Positions 1 to 7,266 of a stretch of 23,704 bases of DNA are shown in pieces. A model generated the notes under the pieces. That model worked only from the letters and a program-made list of their open reading frames with translations. It was not told the DNA's origin and did not search any database. The stretch spans positions 1-23,704 of the forward strand of contig CAJXRL010000008.1 in NCBI GenBank assembly GCA_913059105.1, given 5' to 3'. Position 1 is the first letter of the stretch; each line of letters begins with the position of its first letter. The position numbers and the translations under genes are program-made. The DNA is from an uncultured Flavobacteriales bacterium. Lineage in GTDB: Bacteria > Bacteroidota > Bacteroidia > Flavobacteriales_E > Vicingaceae.

Positions 1-48
1 CGAGATTTCTGCCTGTCTCGTGGGCTCGGAGATGTGTATAAGAGACAG
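1..48 (+). other. Illumina Nextera i7 adapter contamination (not genomic)
   Basis: Bases 1-6 match the end of the P7 primer (CGAGAT). Bases 7-14 (TTCTGCCT) match the i7 index known as N703. Bases 15-29 match the Nextera read-2 adapter, and bases 30-48 are the 19-bp Tn5 mosaic end. This is library construction sequence, not a transposon in the organism. Genomic sequence begins at base 49. Confidence 0.98.
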
Positions 49-368
49 GTCAATTTGAAGTGCAATTGATGTTCTCTGATTCTTTACTTCCACAAAACAT
101 TAGAAGAGGTCAAAATGTTCAAGTTCGTTTGGAATTAAGTGCTGTAAAACAGGCTCTGTTGGTTTCTAGAGGAAGTTTTAGCCAGAGTAACGGAGGGAAA
201 TATGTTTATGTAGTAGAGGGTGGTGAAGCCTTCAGAAGACAAGTCAAATTGGGAAATCAAAATCCTGAATTTATAGAGATTATAGAAGGGCTATCAAAAG
301 GAGAAAAAATCATTACCTCAAGTTACAATGCCTTTGGCGACGCGGAAAAAATAATACTCATTCAATAA
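49..368 (+). CDS. Periplasmic adaptor subunit of an ABC efflux system (HlyD/MacA-like), 3' end only
   Basis: About 105 C-terminal residues of a membrane-fusion/adaptor protein, truncated at its 5' end by the adapter; the true start is outside the window. The frame is open from base 51 to a TAA at 366-368. The GTG at 60 is only an internal codon. The visible part has the adaptor C-terminal pattern: a beta-strand segment with IRRGQNVQVRLEL, then a membrane-proximal domain containing YVYVVEGGEAFRRQVKLG and a closing IIEGLSKGEKIITS. In this family the protein spans the periplasm and links an inner-membrane permease to an outer-membrane channel. It sits 8 bp before an ATPase gene and just upstream of an FtsX-type permease, the usual adaptor-ATPase-permease order. 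The substrate cannot be read from the sequence. The family call is good; the MacA label is by context. Confidence 0.85.
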
Positions 369-376
369 ATACAATT

Positions 377-1069
377 ATGATTAACATTCAAAACCTAAGT
401 AAAGTCTATCGAACGGAGGAAATTGAAACCACCGCACTTAATGAGTTAAACCTTGAGGTGAAAGAAGGAGAGTTTGTTTCCATCATGGGAGAATCTGGTT
501 GTGGAAAATCTACATTGCTAAACGTAATTGGATTGTTGGATTCCCCTTCTGATGGGAAGTATTTTTTCAATGACACCGAAGTGTCTTCTTTCAACGAGCA
601 GAAAAGAGCCAATTATCGAAAGCAGAATATGGGCTTTGTCTTTCAGAATTTCAATTTGATTGATGAGTTAAGCGTATTTGAAAATGTGGAGTTACCATTG
701 ATTTATTTGAAGGTAGAAAAAAGTGAGCGCAAAGAAAAAGTAACACAAATTTTAGAAAGAGTAGGCATAGGACATAGAGCAAAGCACTTCCCACAACAAC
801 TTAGCGGAGGTCAGCAACAAAGAGTGGCCATAGCCAGGGCTCTAGTAGCGAAACCCAAGCTGATTTTGGCCGATGAGCCAACGGGAAATTTAGACAGTAA
901 AAATGGCAAGGAGGTAATGGAATTATTGACTCAACTGAATGAATTGGGAACTACTATCGTAATGGTAACGCATTCGCAGCACGACGCCAATTATTCTTCT
1001 AGAACCATTCGATTGTTAGATGGGAAAGTTGTGAACGAAACGACTAATAAAACGGTACCTGCCATTTAA
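377..1069 (+). CDS. ABC transporter ATP-binding protein, LolD/MacB-like
   Basis: A complete 230-residue nucleotide-binding subunit. It has Walker A GESGCGKST at residues 38-46, a Q-loop around Q90 (FVFQNFNLI), the signature LSGGQQQR at 142-149, Walker B LILADEPT at 162-169, a D-loop following it (GNLDS), and the H-loop histidine H199 (VTHSQHD). The short length and the LDSPSDG and ELSVFENVELP segments are typical of the LolD/MacB branch, which powers FtsX-type mechanotransmission permeases rather than classic transport through the membrane. It should act at the cytoplasmic face of the inner membrane with the permease 10 bp downstream. The start at 377 is chosen because the family-typical MINIQNLSKVY follows at once and only 8 bp separate it from the upstream stop. 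No Shine-Dalgarno is evident, as is usual in Bacteroidota. Confidence 0.95.
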   Translation: MINIQNLSKVYRTEEIETTALNELNLEVKEGEFVSIMGESGCGKSTLLNVIGLLDSPSDGKYFFNDTEVSSFNEQKRANYRKQNMGFVFQNFNLIDELSVFENVELPLIYLKVEKSERKEKVTQILERVGIGHRAKHFPQQLSGGQQQRVAIARALVAKPKLILADEPTGNLDSKNGKEVMELLTQLNELGTTIVMVTHSQHDANYSSRTIRLLDGKVVNETTNKTVPAI

Positions 1070-1079
1070 AAACTAAGAC

Positions 1080-3494
1080 ATGAATTCAAATTTTTTAAAA
1101 ATAACTTTTCGTAAGCTTTTGCGAAATAAGATTTACTCGTTGATCAGCATTGTTGGGCTGGCATTGGGAATTTCTAGTTGCCTGTTCATTGCCATGTATG
1201 TGATTGATGAAACAAGCTATGATTTGCATCATGAAAAAAGGGACCGCATTGCACGTTTGACTAACATTATGAGCTTTAGTGGGGAAACCAACACCGCTTT
1301 GACTGATCTTGCTTCTGGTCCAGCAATTCTTGAAGACTTTCCTGAAGTTGAAAATTATGTTCGCTTTATGTCAGCTGGTGGGGCTAGTGGCTCAGAATTA
1401 AGCTATAACGATAAGGTTATTAATTTGACAAATGTTTGGTTTACGGACAGCACCATATTTGATGTATTCACCTATGACATTATTAACGGAGAAACCACCA
1501 ACTTATTAAACGCGCCAAAGTCAATTGTTATCACAAAAAGTACCTCAGACCAATTTTTTGGAGAAGAGGATCCGATTGGCAAGCAGATGAAGATTAATAA
1601 TTCATTTTTAACAGTAACCGCTGTAATAGCTGATATTCCTTCTAATTCTGAGATACCCATAAATGCATTGGTTTCCATCAATACCTTACCTGCAAGTTTT
1701 CATCAAGCGCGAAATCAGGACTGGTTTCGCATCGGATTTTATACCTTTTTGCTGTTCAATGATGTGCCTGATGTTGCCGATTTTGAAGAAAAGATGATTG
1801 CTTTTGAAAAAAAGCATGTTCAACCTTGGTCTGAAGCGAATCAAATAGAAGCAGGCTTGACTTATTTTATTACGCCACTTAAAGAGGTGCATTTCGATAG
1901 CGGAAGAGAGTATGACTTGCCAAAAGGAAACATCAATTACATCTATATTTTTTCTTTATTGGCCTTCTTTATTCTCATCATAGCAAGTATCAATTACATT
2001 AACTTGAGTTTAGCTCAGAGCAGTAAAAGGGCCAAAGAAATAGGCGTAAGAAAAACGTTGGGTGCGGAGCGGAAGGAATTAATTGGAAGTTTTATTGGAG
2101 AATCTTTATTGTTAACAATTATTGCTGCCATCGTAGGTTTAGCTATGGTTGAACTCTGGTTGGGAACATTTAATAATGTGACAGGAAAAGCACTCACAAC
2201 TGCCGCGATTTTCTCAGGCCCGAATTTAATGGTGCTACTTTCGATCATTGTTTTAGTAGGCATATTAGCGAGTAGTTATCCAGCAATGGTGCTGAGTTCT
2301 TTCAACCCAGCCGTCGTCTTAAAAGGAGCTATTCCTAAAAGTTCTGGAGTAGGGGGCATTCGGAAGGTGTTAATTCTAGTACAATTCCTTTTCTCTATTT
2401 TCATGATTACTGGCACCATTTTAATTAACGAACAAATGCAATTCATGCGTTCTATGAATTTGGGATTTGATCGTGAGAATATGGTGAGCATTCGAATTCC
2501 TTCGGATACAACTGTTAGCAAGCAGACTCCAATTTGGGTAGAGGAATTAAGGAACGATAGTAGAGTAGAATCCGTTTCTCTGTCTCGCTTGCCAACAGGA
2601 CGAGTGGGGCAACTTATGTTTCGAGTTGAAAAAGACAGTATGTTGAAGGAACAAACGGTGAGTTTCATTTTTGTAGATGATTACTTTATTGATGTGTTGG
2701 GTTTAGAAATAGTAGAAGGAAGAAATTTTGATAAAAGTAGAAGCACGGATAGACAACAAGCATTTATCATTAACGAACACGCGGCTAAAGTATTTGGTTG
2801 GGAAGATAAGCCATTGGGAAAAAGAGTTCAATGGGGATTAATGCCCAACAACCAGGCGGCTAATGATGGACAGGTAATCGGAGTGGTCAATGATTTCCAT
2901 TTCTTGAGTTTGCACAATCCACTGGAGCCGATGATTTTGTGTTTTAACCCAACTGGAAGCAATACCATGAGCATTCGATTTGCAAAAGGAGATTATACCG
3001 CATTGATGGGTGAATTAGAAGAACGTTGGAATACAATTGCACCCAAACACCCTTTTAACTTTTCTTTCTTCGATGCTGCATTAGATGTCAATTACACCCA
3101 GGAAAGAGCCATGGGGCAAATTTTCAATTACTTTGCTTTAATTGCCATTTTGATTGCTTCATTAGGACTCTTTGCTTTGGTAAGTTTTACCATTCAAGGC
3201 AGAATGAAAGAAATAGGTGTTCGGAAAGTATTGGGTGCTTCCTTATCTCAATTGACTTGGGTGTTAATGAAAGATTTCTTCCTCTTGCTGTTTCTCGCCT
3301 TCATCATTACTGTCCCAATTAACTACTACCTGAATAATCGTTGGCTAGAGAGCTTTGCTTACGATGCACCCACGAATGTATTGAATTATGGAACGGCTTT
3401 GTTTATCTCAGTCTTACTAGCCATAATAACGGTGAGTTATCATATTTTTAGAGTGGGCAAGGCAGATCCGGTAGAAGCTTTACGTTACGAATAA
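1080..3494 (+). CDS. MacB-like ABC transporter permease with two FtsX units
   Basis: An 804-residue inner-membrane permease built as a tandem of two MacB/FtsX units. The first has TM1 at about 19-42, a periplasmic domain to about 285, and three TM helices between about 287 and 410. The second has a TM at about 430-450, another periplasmic domain, and three TM helices at about 680-705, 728-750 and 771-792. Each unit carries the cytoplasmic coupling motif of the family: KEIGVRKTLGA near residue 320 and KEIGVRKVLGA near residue 710. E. coli MacB has a single FtsX unit fused to its ATPase; this doubled, ATPase-free form is common in Bacteroidota. With the adaptor and ATPase upstream it would form a mechanotransmission efflux or export machine. 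The substrate is unknown (an antimicrobial, peptide or lipid are possibilities by analogy). Confidence 0.93.
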   Translation: MNSNFLKITFRKLLRNKIYSLISIVGLALGISSCLFIAMYVIDETSYDLHHEKRDRIARLTNIMSFSGETNTALTDLASGPAILEDFPEVENYVRFMSAGGASGSELSYNDKVINLTNVWFTDSTIFDVFTYDIINGETTNLLNAPKSIVITKSTSDQFFGEEDPIGKQMKINNSFLTVTAVIADIPSNSEIPINALVSINTLPASFHQARNQDWFRIGFYTFLLFNDVPDVADFEEKMIAFEKKHVQPWSEANQIEAGLTYFITPLKEVHFDSGREYDLPKGNINYIYIFSLLAFFILIIASINYINLSLAQSSKRAKEIGVRKTLGAERKELIGSFIGESLLLTIIAAIVGLAMVELWLGTFNNVTGKALTTAAIFSGPNLMVLLSIIVLVGILASSYPAMVLSSFNPAVVLKGAIPKSSGVGGIRKVLILVQFLFSIFMITGTILINEQMQFMRSMNLGFDRENMVSIRIPSDTTVSKQTPIWVEELRNDSRVESVSLSRLPTGRVGQLMFRVEKDSMLKEQTVSFIFVDDYFIDVLGLEIVEGRNFDKSRSTDRQQAFIINEHAAKVFGWEDKPLGKRVQWGLMPNNQAANDGQVIGVVNDFHFLSLHNPLEPMILCFNPTGSNTMSIRFAKGDYTALMGELEERWNTIAPKHPFNFSFFDAALDVNYTQERAMGQIFNYFALIAILIASLGLFALVSFTIQGRMKEIGVRKVLGASLSQLTWVLMKDFFLLLFLAFIITVPINYYLNNRWLESFAYDAPTNVLNYGTALFISVLLAIITVSYHIFRVGKADPVEALRYE

Positions 3495-3544
3495 CAAAGA
3501 TACCAAGCAGCTAAACAAAAGCGTCAATATGAGATTTAAAGATT

Positions 3545-4648
3545 ATGAAAAAAACAATTACAATAGCCCTATTATCTTTAGGAATGAACGCGGTAGCACA
3601 ATTTCATACCTTAAAAATTCCTCAAAGCAGCTCCCCTGTTGAAGAAACTCAAACCATTGGAGTAACGCAGATTAAAGTAAAATATCATAGTCCGGCCACC
3701 AGAGGACGAGATGTATGGAACAATCCCAATGTTATTCCTCAAAAAGGAGCCCCAATTCCGTGGAGAGCAGGAGCAAATATGAATACTACCATTCAGTTTA
3801 GCACTCCAGTTAAAATTAACGGACAATTGTTAGACGCTGGAATTTATGGGTTTCATATTATTCCGGACGGGCATAACCATCAAATTTTATTTGCACATAA
3901 AGCCAATCAATGGGGGAGTTATTATTTAGACGTAGAAAAAGACGTTCGATTAAAAGTGACTATGAAAGATACTTTGGCTCCTTTTTCGGAGCAATTAAAC
4001 TACCATTTTTATGACCGTTCAGAGAACCAATTGACCATAGCGTTGCAATGGGGCGATCGACAGATTCCTTTTCAAGTGTCTGTAGATTTAAATGCAACAG
4101 TTGTAGAAAGCTTTAGAGCGGAATTGTTGGGGATCAACACTTATCATTGGCAAGCTTGGAACGATGCTGCAAAATGGTGTTACGATCATCAAACAAACCT
4201 AGAAGAAGCTTTGGAATGGGCAAACCGTTCTATTGAAGGAGGCTCTGGAGGCTTTGCTGCGGATAAAAACCTGAACAATTTGGGAACCAAAATTTTATTG
4301 CTAAATACTTTAGAGAAGAAAGCGGAAAGCCAAGCTATTATTGAAGAAGCAAAGGACATGAATTATGCTTGGCAGGAAGGACATCAATTGGTGGCTGCGC
4401 TTCTTCGAATTAAAATGGATGAAGGGGCTTATTCTTTTATGAAGCAGATGGTAAAAAACCATCAGGAACATTGGGTCATTCAATTGGATTTAGGGGTAGC
4501 AGAATATTACAGTGGAAACCCGACTAAAGCATTAACTACATTGAAGCGGTTGAAAAAACAAGCGCCGAAAGGCTTCTTAGTTCGTTTGGATGCAATCATA
4601 GAGGAAATGAAAAACAAGACCTATCAATATCCTGGTCGTTCTGAGTAA
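3545..4648 (+). CDS. Exported DUF2911 protein with C-terminal helical (TPR-like) region
   Basis: 367 residues. Residues 1-18 look like a signal peptide (basic MKK, hydrophobic stretch, AVAQ cleavage region). Residues of about 20-185 match DUF2911 as I know it: an early IGVTQIKVKYHSPATRGR block, then WRAGANMNTTIQFS, then INGQLLDAGIYGFHIIP, and a WGSYYLDVEKDVRL segment. Residues of about 190-367 are mostly helical with alternating short helices (WQAWNDAAKWCYD, ALEWANRSIEG, GVAEYYSGNPTKALTTL), resembling TPR repeats, as in other long DUF2911 proteins. The function of the family is not established; a periplasmic or surface location is inferred from the signal. It lies 50 bp after the permease on the same strand and could be cotranscribed with it, though nothing shows a shared function. 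Confidence 0.9.
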   Translation: MKKTITIALLSLGMNAVAQFHTLKIPQSSSPVEETQTIGVTQIKVKYHSPATRGRDVWNNPNVIPQKGAPIPWRAGANMNTTIQFSTPVKINGQLLDAGIYGFHIIPDGHNHQILFAHKANQWGSYYLDVEKDVRLKVTMKDTLAPFSEQLNYHFYDRSENQLTIALQWGDRQIPFQVSVDLNATVVESFRAELLGINTYHWQAWNDAAKWCYDHQTNLEEALEWANRSIEGGSGGFAADKNLNNLGTKILLLNTLEKKAESQAIIEEAKDMNYAWQEGHQLVAALLRIKMDEGAYSFMKQMVKNHQEHWVIQLDLGVAEYYSGNPTKALTTLKRLKKQAPKGFLVRLDAIIEEMKNKTYQYPGRSE

Positions 4649-4713
4649 GCAACCTTACGACCTTGTGCGCAAAAACAATAGGAAGCCTATTTAGTTTGCC
4701 AATTATTTCAGGG

Positions 4714-4742
4714 AAAGGCAGCTGCGAGTCTGTCTTTTTTTT
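4714..4742 (+). terminator. Possible intrinsic terminator after the DUF2911 gene
   Basis: AAAGGCAG (4714-4721) can pair with CTGTCTTT (4730-4737), including one G-T wobble, around an 8-nt loop. An uninterrupted T-run lies at 4735-4742. It is 66 bp past the DUF2911 stop and in the right orientation to end the efflux/DUF2911 unit. The stem is short, so this is a moderate call. Confidence 0.45.
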
Positions 4743-4901
4743 CATTTTACTCCAAGCTATTTCTTCTAAGTTAATACTTGAGTATACAGAGGATGACCTG
4801 ATAGCTTCTTCAACCCATTCTTTTAATAGATAAACCTCGTTAAATATGAAAGGATACCCCATTCATCCGATTCTATTGGACAATATTGATGTTTCGTTTT
4901 A

Positions 4902-4927
4902 ACTTGTTAGAAACAATTAAAACAAGT
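4902..4927. promoter_or_regulatory. Inverted repeat just before the start of the small membrane protein gene
   Basis: ACTTGTT (4902-4908) and AACAAGT (4921-4927) are perfect 7-bp arms 12 nt apart. Flanking TTTT and AAAA extend the pairing if one A is bulged. The second arm ends 5 nt before the ATG at 4933, so it could be an operator or an RNA hairpin near the ribosome entry site. A weak promoter-like pair (TTG at 4876, TAACTTG at 4900) overlaps it. Function is inferred only. Confidence 0.35.
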
Positions 4928-4932
4928 AAAAG

Positions 4933-5349
4933 ATGGGAGGAGGTGGATCGATACAAGGCATGAGAACAAGCCTTAAGAATAACAGTAATTTATTAAAAGG
5001 AAGAAGAAAAGGATTCTTTAAACGAGAGTTGTCTTATGCAGAAATAAGAACCTATAATAAAGAATCAACTGACCCAATCGCTAAGGAAAAAGGAAGCAAT
5101 ACAATTCAATTGCGAGAGATAAGAGAAAAGCTGATTCGAGAGCGCAAGCGTTATAATTACGTTCAAGTAGCTCTTTTTATTAGTGTGTTGGCGTTTATCG
5201 TATATGGAGCTGTTTCATTTTTGAGTGATACCAGTTCGGAACAAAACGAGTATCAAAAAAATCGTGAATCGGTTTCAGTTAGTATGGAAAGAGATCCCTA
5301 TGAAAAACACATGTCATTGGGGTATTTGGATGAAGAAGCCAAAGAATAG
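4933..5349 (+). CDS. Small single-pass membrane protein, unknown function (possibly truncated)
   Basis: 138 residues. It opens with a Gly-rich MGGGGSIQGM and a basic segment (SLKNNSNLLKGRRKG), then a charged helical stretch rich in R/K/E (residues of about 55-75), one hydrophobic segment at about 78-96 (VALFISVLAFIVYGAVSFL), and an acidic, polar tail of about 40 residues. It would be an inner-membrane protein with a cytoplasmic basic N-terminus by the positive-inside rule. The Gly-rich start followed by SLKNN..L resembles, from memory, small conserved Bacteroidota membrane proteins; this is unverified. The same reading frame continues as protein-like sequence beyond the TAG at 5347-5349, so this may be the intact front part of a decayed longer gene. 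It faces the four-gene T9SS operon tail to tail. Confidence 0.7.
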   Translation: MGGGGSIQGMRTSLKNNSNLLKGRRKGFFKRELSYAEIRTYNKESTDPIAKEKGSNTIQLREIREKLIRERKRYNYVQVALFISVLAFIVYGAVSFLSDTSSEQNEYQKNRESVSVSMERDPYEKHMSLGYLDEEAKE

Positions 5350-5544
5350 TTTATGGCAATTGGCAATTTTAAACGCACGTTAAAAGACAAACCCGAAGAT
5401 ATTTGTGCTGAATTTGCTTTGGTAAAAGCTTGTAAATACTAAGGTATTTATCGTTCAGAATCTGAGGTTTTAATTCAACAAATGGAAGAAAAACACACAA
5501 ATCAAGCGAGTTTACAAAGTTTGAGGAATGGTATTCAGAAGTGA
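5350..5544 (+). pseudogene. In-frame TPR-like extension of the upstream gene, interrupted by stops
   Basis: Directly after the TAG at 5347-5349 the same frame reads 30 codons (F, M, AIGNFKRTLKDKPEDICAEF, ALVKACKY), a TAA at 5440-5442, then 33 more codons to a TGA at 5542-5544. The first part fits a tetratricopeptide-like pattern (AI..F...L...PED..AEFAL..A). The frame ends 1 nt before the stop of the convergent gene at 5546, which suggests the whole stretch was once coding. Both stops are one base change from a sense codon. Alternatives are sequencing error, readthrough, or a separate 29-residue peptide starting at ATG 5353. Confidence 0.45.
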
Positions 5545-5545
5545 T

Positions 5546-6103
5546 TTAAAGACCTTTCAACTTCTTTCCTGTTACCCACCACGCATCTTTTACATCCTTT
5601 TTACGAACGGCGCTCGTGGTTTCAATTGCAGACCGCATGTCTTGTGGCTGATCAATTATGACATGAAACCAAGTACTTTTTAAATTTTGAACAATTCTTA
5701 TTTTTTGAGTGTGTTGATGTCGGGCGAAGAACCTTTCTGCTCGGGCTTTTGTTCTTTCAGAAGCTACTACAACATAATATTCGCCACTCTCTATATCCTG
5801 AAATCTAGAATTCATTTTATCTAGCTTGGCTTTATCGGAATTTGGAACTCCATCTGCTTTTATTTCTTCAACAGATTGGCGAATAGTTTTCATTTCAGAT
5901 TTCAAACCTTGAATCTCTTGAAAAAGAAGATCCAATTTATATTCCACGCTGTCTCCTGAAATCGATTTAGAGGTTCCAAGTAAATTGTCTAATCGCTGAT
6001 TAAGTTCGTCTATTTTCTCATCGTTTTTCTCAACGTTTTTTTCAGTTTGAGCAAACCCAGCAATTGAAAAGCAAATGAGGACGAGTGTTATAAAATTTTT
6101 CAC
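5546..6103 (-). CDS. Exported coiled-coil protein with SPOR-like C-terminal domain
   Basis: 185 residues starting at a GTG (6101-6103) that shares one base with the TAG stop of the PorP/SprF gene (TAGTG), so translation is probably coupled. Residues 1-18 form a signal peptide ending FAQ. Residues of about 22-80 are highly charged and helical with heptad-like spacing (IDELNQRLDNLL, LDLLFQEIQGLKSEMKTI). Residues of about 108-185 resemble a SPOR fold: YYVVVASERT, an Ala-rich helix (KARAERFFARH), a strand IRIVQNL, WFHVIID, a second helix, and a closing AWWV. SPOR domains bind peptidoglycan stripped of stem peptides, so a periplasmic role close to the wall is inferred. As last gene of the T9SS operon, it likely works with the PorP/SprF protein. 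The SPOR assignment is by pattern and is divergent. Confidence 0.8.
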   Translation of the reverse strand: MKNFITLVLICFSIAGFAQTEKNVEKNDEKIDELNQRLDNLLGTSKSISGDSVEYKLDLLFQEIQGLKSEMKTIRQSVEEIKADGVPNSDKAKLDKMNSRFQDIESGEYYVVVASERTKARAERFFARHQHTQKIRIVQNLKSTWFHVIIDQPQDMRSAIETTSAVRKKDVKDAWWVTGKKLKGL

Positions 6104-7218
6104 TACTTGTTGTATTTTTTCTCTAGTTCAACTATTTGATTTTCTAATACCATTAATCTTTTCTTTACGGCTTTAGCAGTCTTTTTGTCATTTTGTTTTT
6201 TTAAGTTTTGTAATTCAACTTTAATCTTTTGAATTTCTACACTTACTTGTGACTTACTATATTCGTTATTTTGATCTGCCAGCATTTTATTAAATGTGTC
6301 AACATATTTATCTAACATTTCAATGGTCGCATTTTTTGCCGCTTGTTTAACAGGTAAAAAATTAATTCTAACAACAATCTCGTTTGAATTTGCAGAGATG
6401 TCACTGAATTCTGAATTATTCATTTCATAAGAATATCCGATACCAAAGGGTCCAAGGTCAAACCCAATTCCGAAGTTTAAATTGTTTGTCGATTGATAAC
6501 CAATTTGCGCCCATATTTTTTCTTTGTATTCACCTTTCAATAATACATCGTAACGATTGTCAATGACAGGTAAATTTTGATAAATAACAAGAGGAGTTAC
6601 TGAGAAGTCAGAATTTTCAAAGCTATACTTGTACGATGCGGTTCCAACGATATGCTCCGAAAGAGGCTCTCCACCAATTACTAAACTTGGTGCGCTAAGT
6701 CCAACTTGAAAGTTGGTATAGTCATAAACCAATCCGACACCTGCTATGAATTTTGTCTCATCGTAAAATCCACTTGCTAATGTCGGGTCTGCCTGATCTA
6801 GAAATTCACCATTTTTTATACTTCCAGAATTCAACATTCTGCGAACAGCACCTGCAGAAATACCAAATCTTAAATCAGAATTTTCATCAAAACGAATTTG
6901 ATAGCTATAAGCTACGTCATACTTAGTCACTTCATACGATCCTCTTTTGTCAGAAATAAGTCTTGCACCAATTCCTTGAACATTATTGATAGGAGCATGA
7001 ATACCAAACATAGTATTTCTTGGAGCCTCACTAAAACCGGCTGCATAGGTTTTAGTATTTAAAATTGCAGAAACGTTTCCACTATTGCCTGCAAAAGCAG
7101 GGTTCATGTTGAAACGATTCATAACGTAATTATAATACCCATAAGACAGCTCTTGAGCTTGAATGCTAGTAATACTAGTTAAAGCGATACAAAGGGTAAG
7201 TAGTTTTATATATTTCAT
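6103..7218 (-). CDS. PorP/SprF family outer-membrane protein (T9SS) with C-terminal coiled coil
   Basis: 371 residues. Signal peptide at about 1-22 (ending SIQAQ). The mature start ELSYGYYNYVMNRFNMNPAF is the family hallmark (short helix, then the NPAFAG motif), followed by alternating beta strands with GIGARLISDKRGSYEVTK, YSYQIRFDENSDLRFGISAG, the NFQVGLSAPSLVIG segment, and a final FGIGYSYEMNNSEFS...VVRINF. Proteins of this family are outer-membrane partners of T9SS; those next to genes with type B sorting domains are needed to secrete or attach that neighbour (SprF for SprB in Flavobacterium johnsoniae). Here the gene lies 48 bp after such a neighbour. Residues of about 296-371 form an added Lys/Glu-rich coiled coil beyond the usual length of roughly 300 residues, probably periplasmic. 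Confidence 0.95.
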   Translation of the reverse strand: MKYIKLLTLCIALTSITSIQAQELSYGYYNYVMNRFNMNPAFAGNSGNVSAILNTKTYAAGFSEAPRNTMFGIHAPINNVQGIGARLISDKRGSYEVTKYDVAYSYQIRFDENSDLRFGISAGAVRRMLNSGSIKNGEFLDQADPTLASGFYDETKFIAGVGLVYDYTNFQVGLSAPSLVIGGEPLSEHIVGTASYKYSFENSDFSVTPLVIYQNLPVIDNRYDVLLKGEYKEKIWAQIGYQSTNNLNFGIGFDLGPFGIGYSYEMNNSEFSDISANSNEIVVRINFLPVKQAAKNATIEMLDKYVDTFNKMLADQNNEYSKSQVSVEIQKIKVELQNLKKQNDKKTAKAVKKRLMVLENQIVELEKKYNK

Positions 7219-7245
7219 GATCTTCTATTTAAATATTTTTTTGAT

Positions 7246-7264
7246 ACACTGAGCGGAGTCGTAG
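7246..7264. repeat. Possible copy of a short dispersed repeat (ACTGAGCGGAGTCG-type)
   Basis: The 48-bp spacer between the cadherin adhesin and PorP/SprF genes contains ACACTGAGCGGAGTCGTAG. Near-identical short strings (TGAGCGGAGTCGAAG-like) are, to my recollection, widely repeated between genes in Bacteroidota genomes. Only one copy was noticed here, so its repetitive nature cannot be shown from this window. Confidence 0.3.
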
Positions 7265-7266
7265 TA

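Noticed and set aside
30..48. Tn5 mosaic end at the left and its mirror at 23671-23689, looking like transposon ends
   Set aside because: They are joined directly to Nextera adapter and index sequence, so they come from library tagmentation rather than a resident transposon.
4596..4862. 88-residue minus-strand open frame across the gap after the DUF2911 gene
   Set aside because: It overlaps the end of the DUF2911 gene and the likely terminator, has no recognisable motif, signal or promoter, and reads as chance; it is kept only as a remote possibility.
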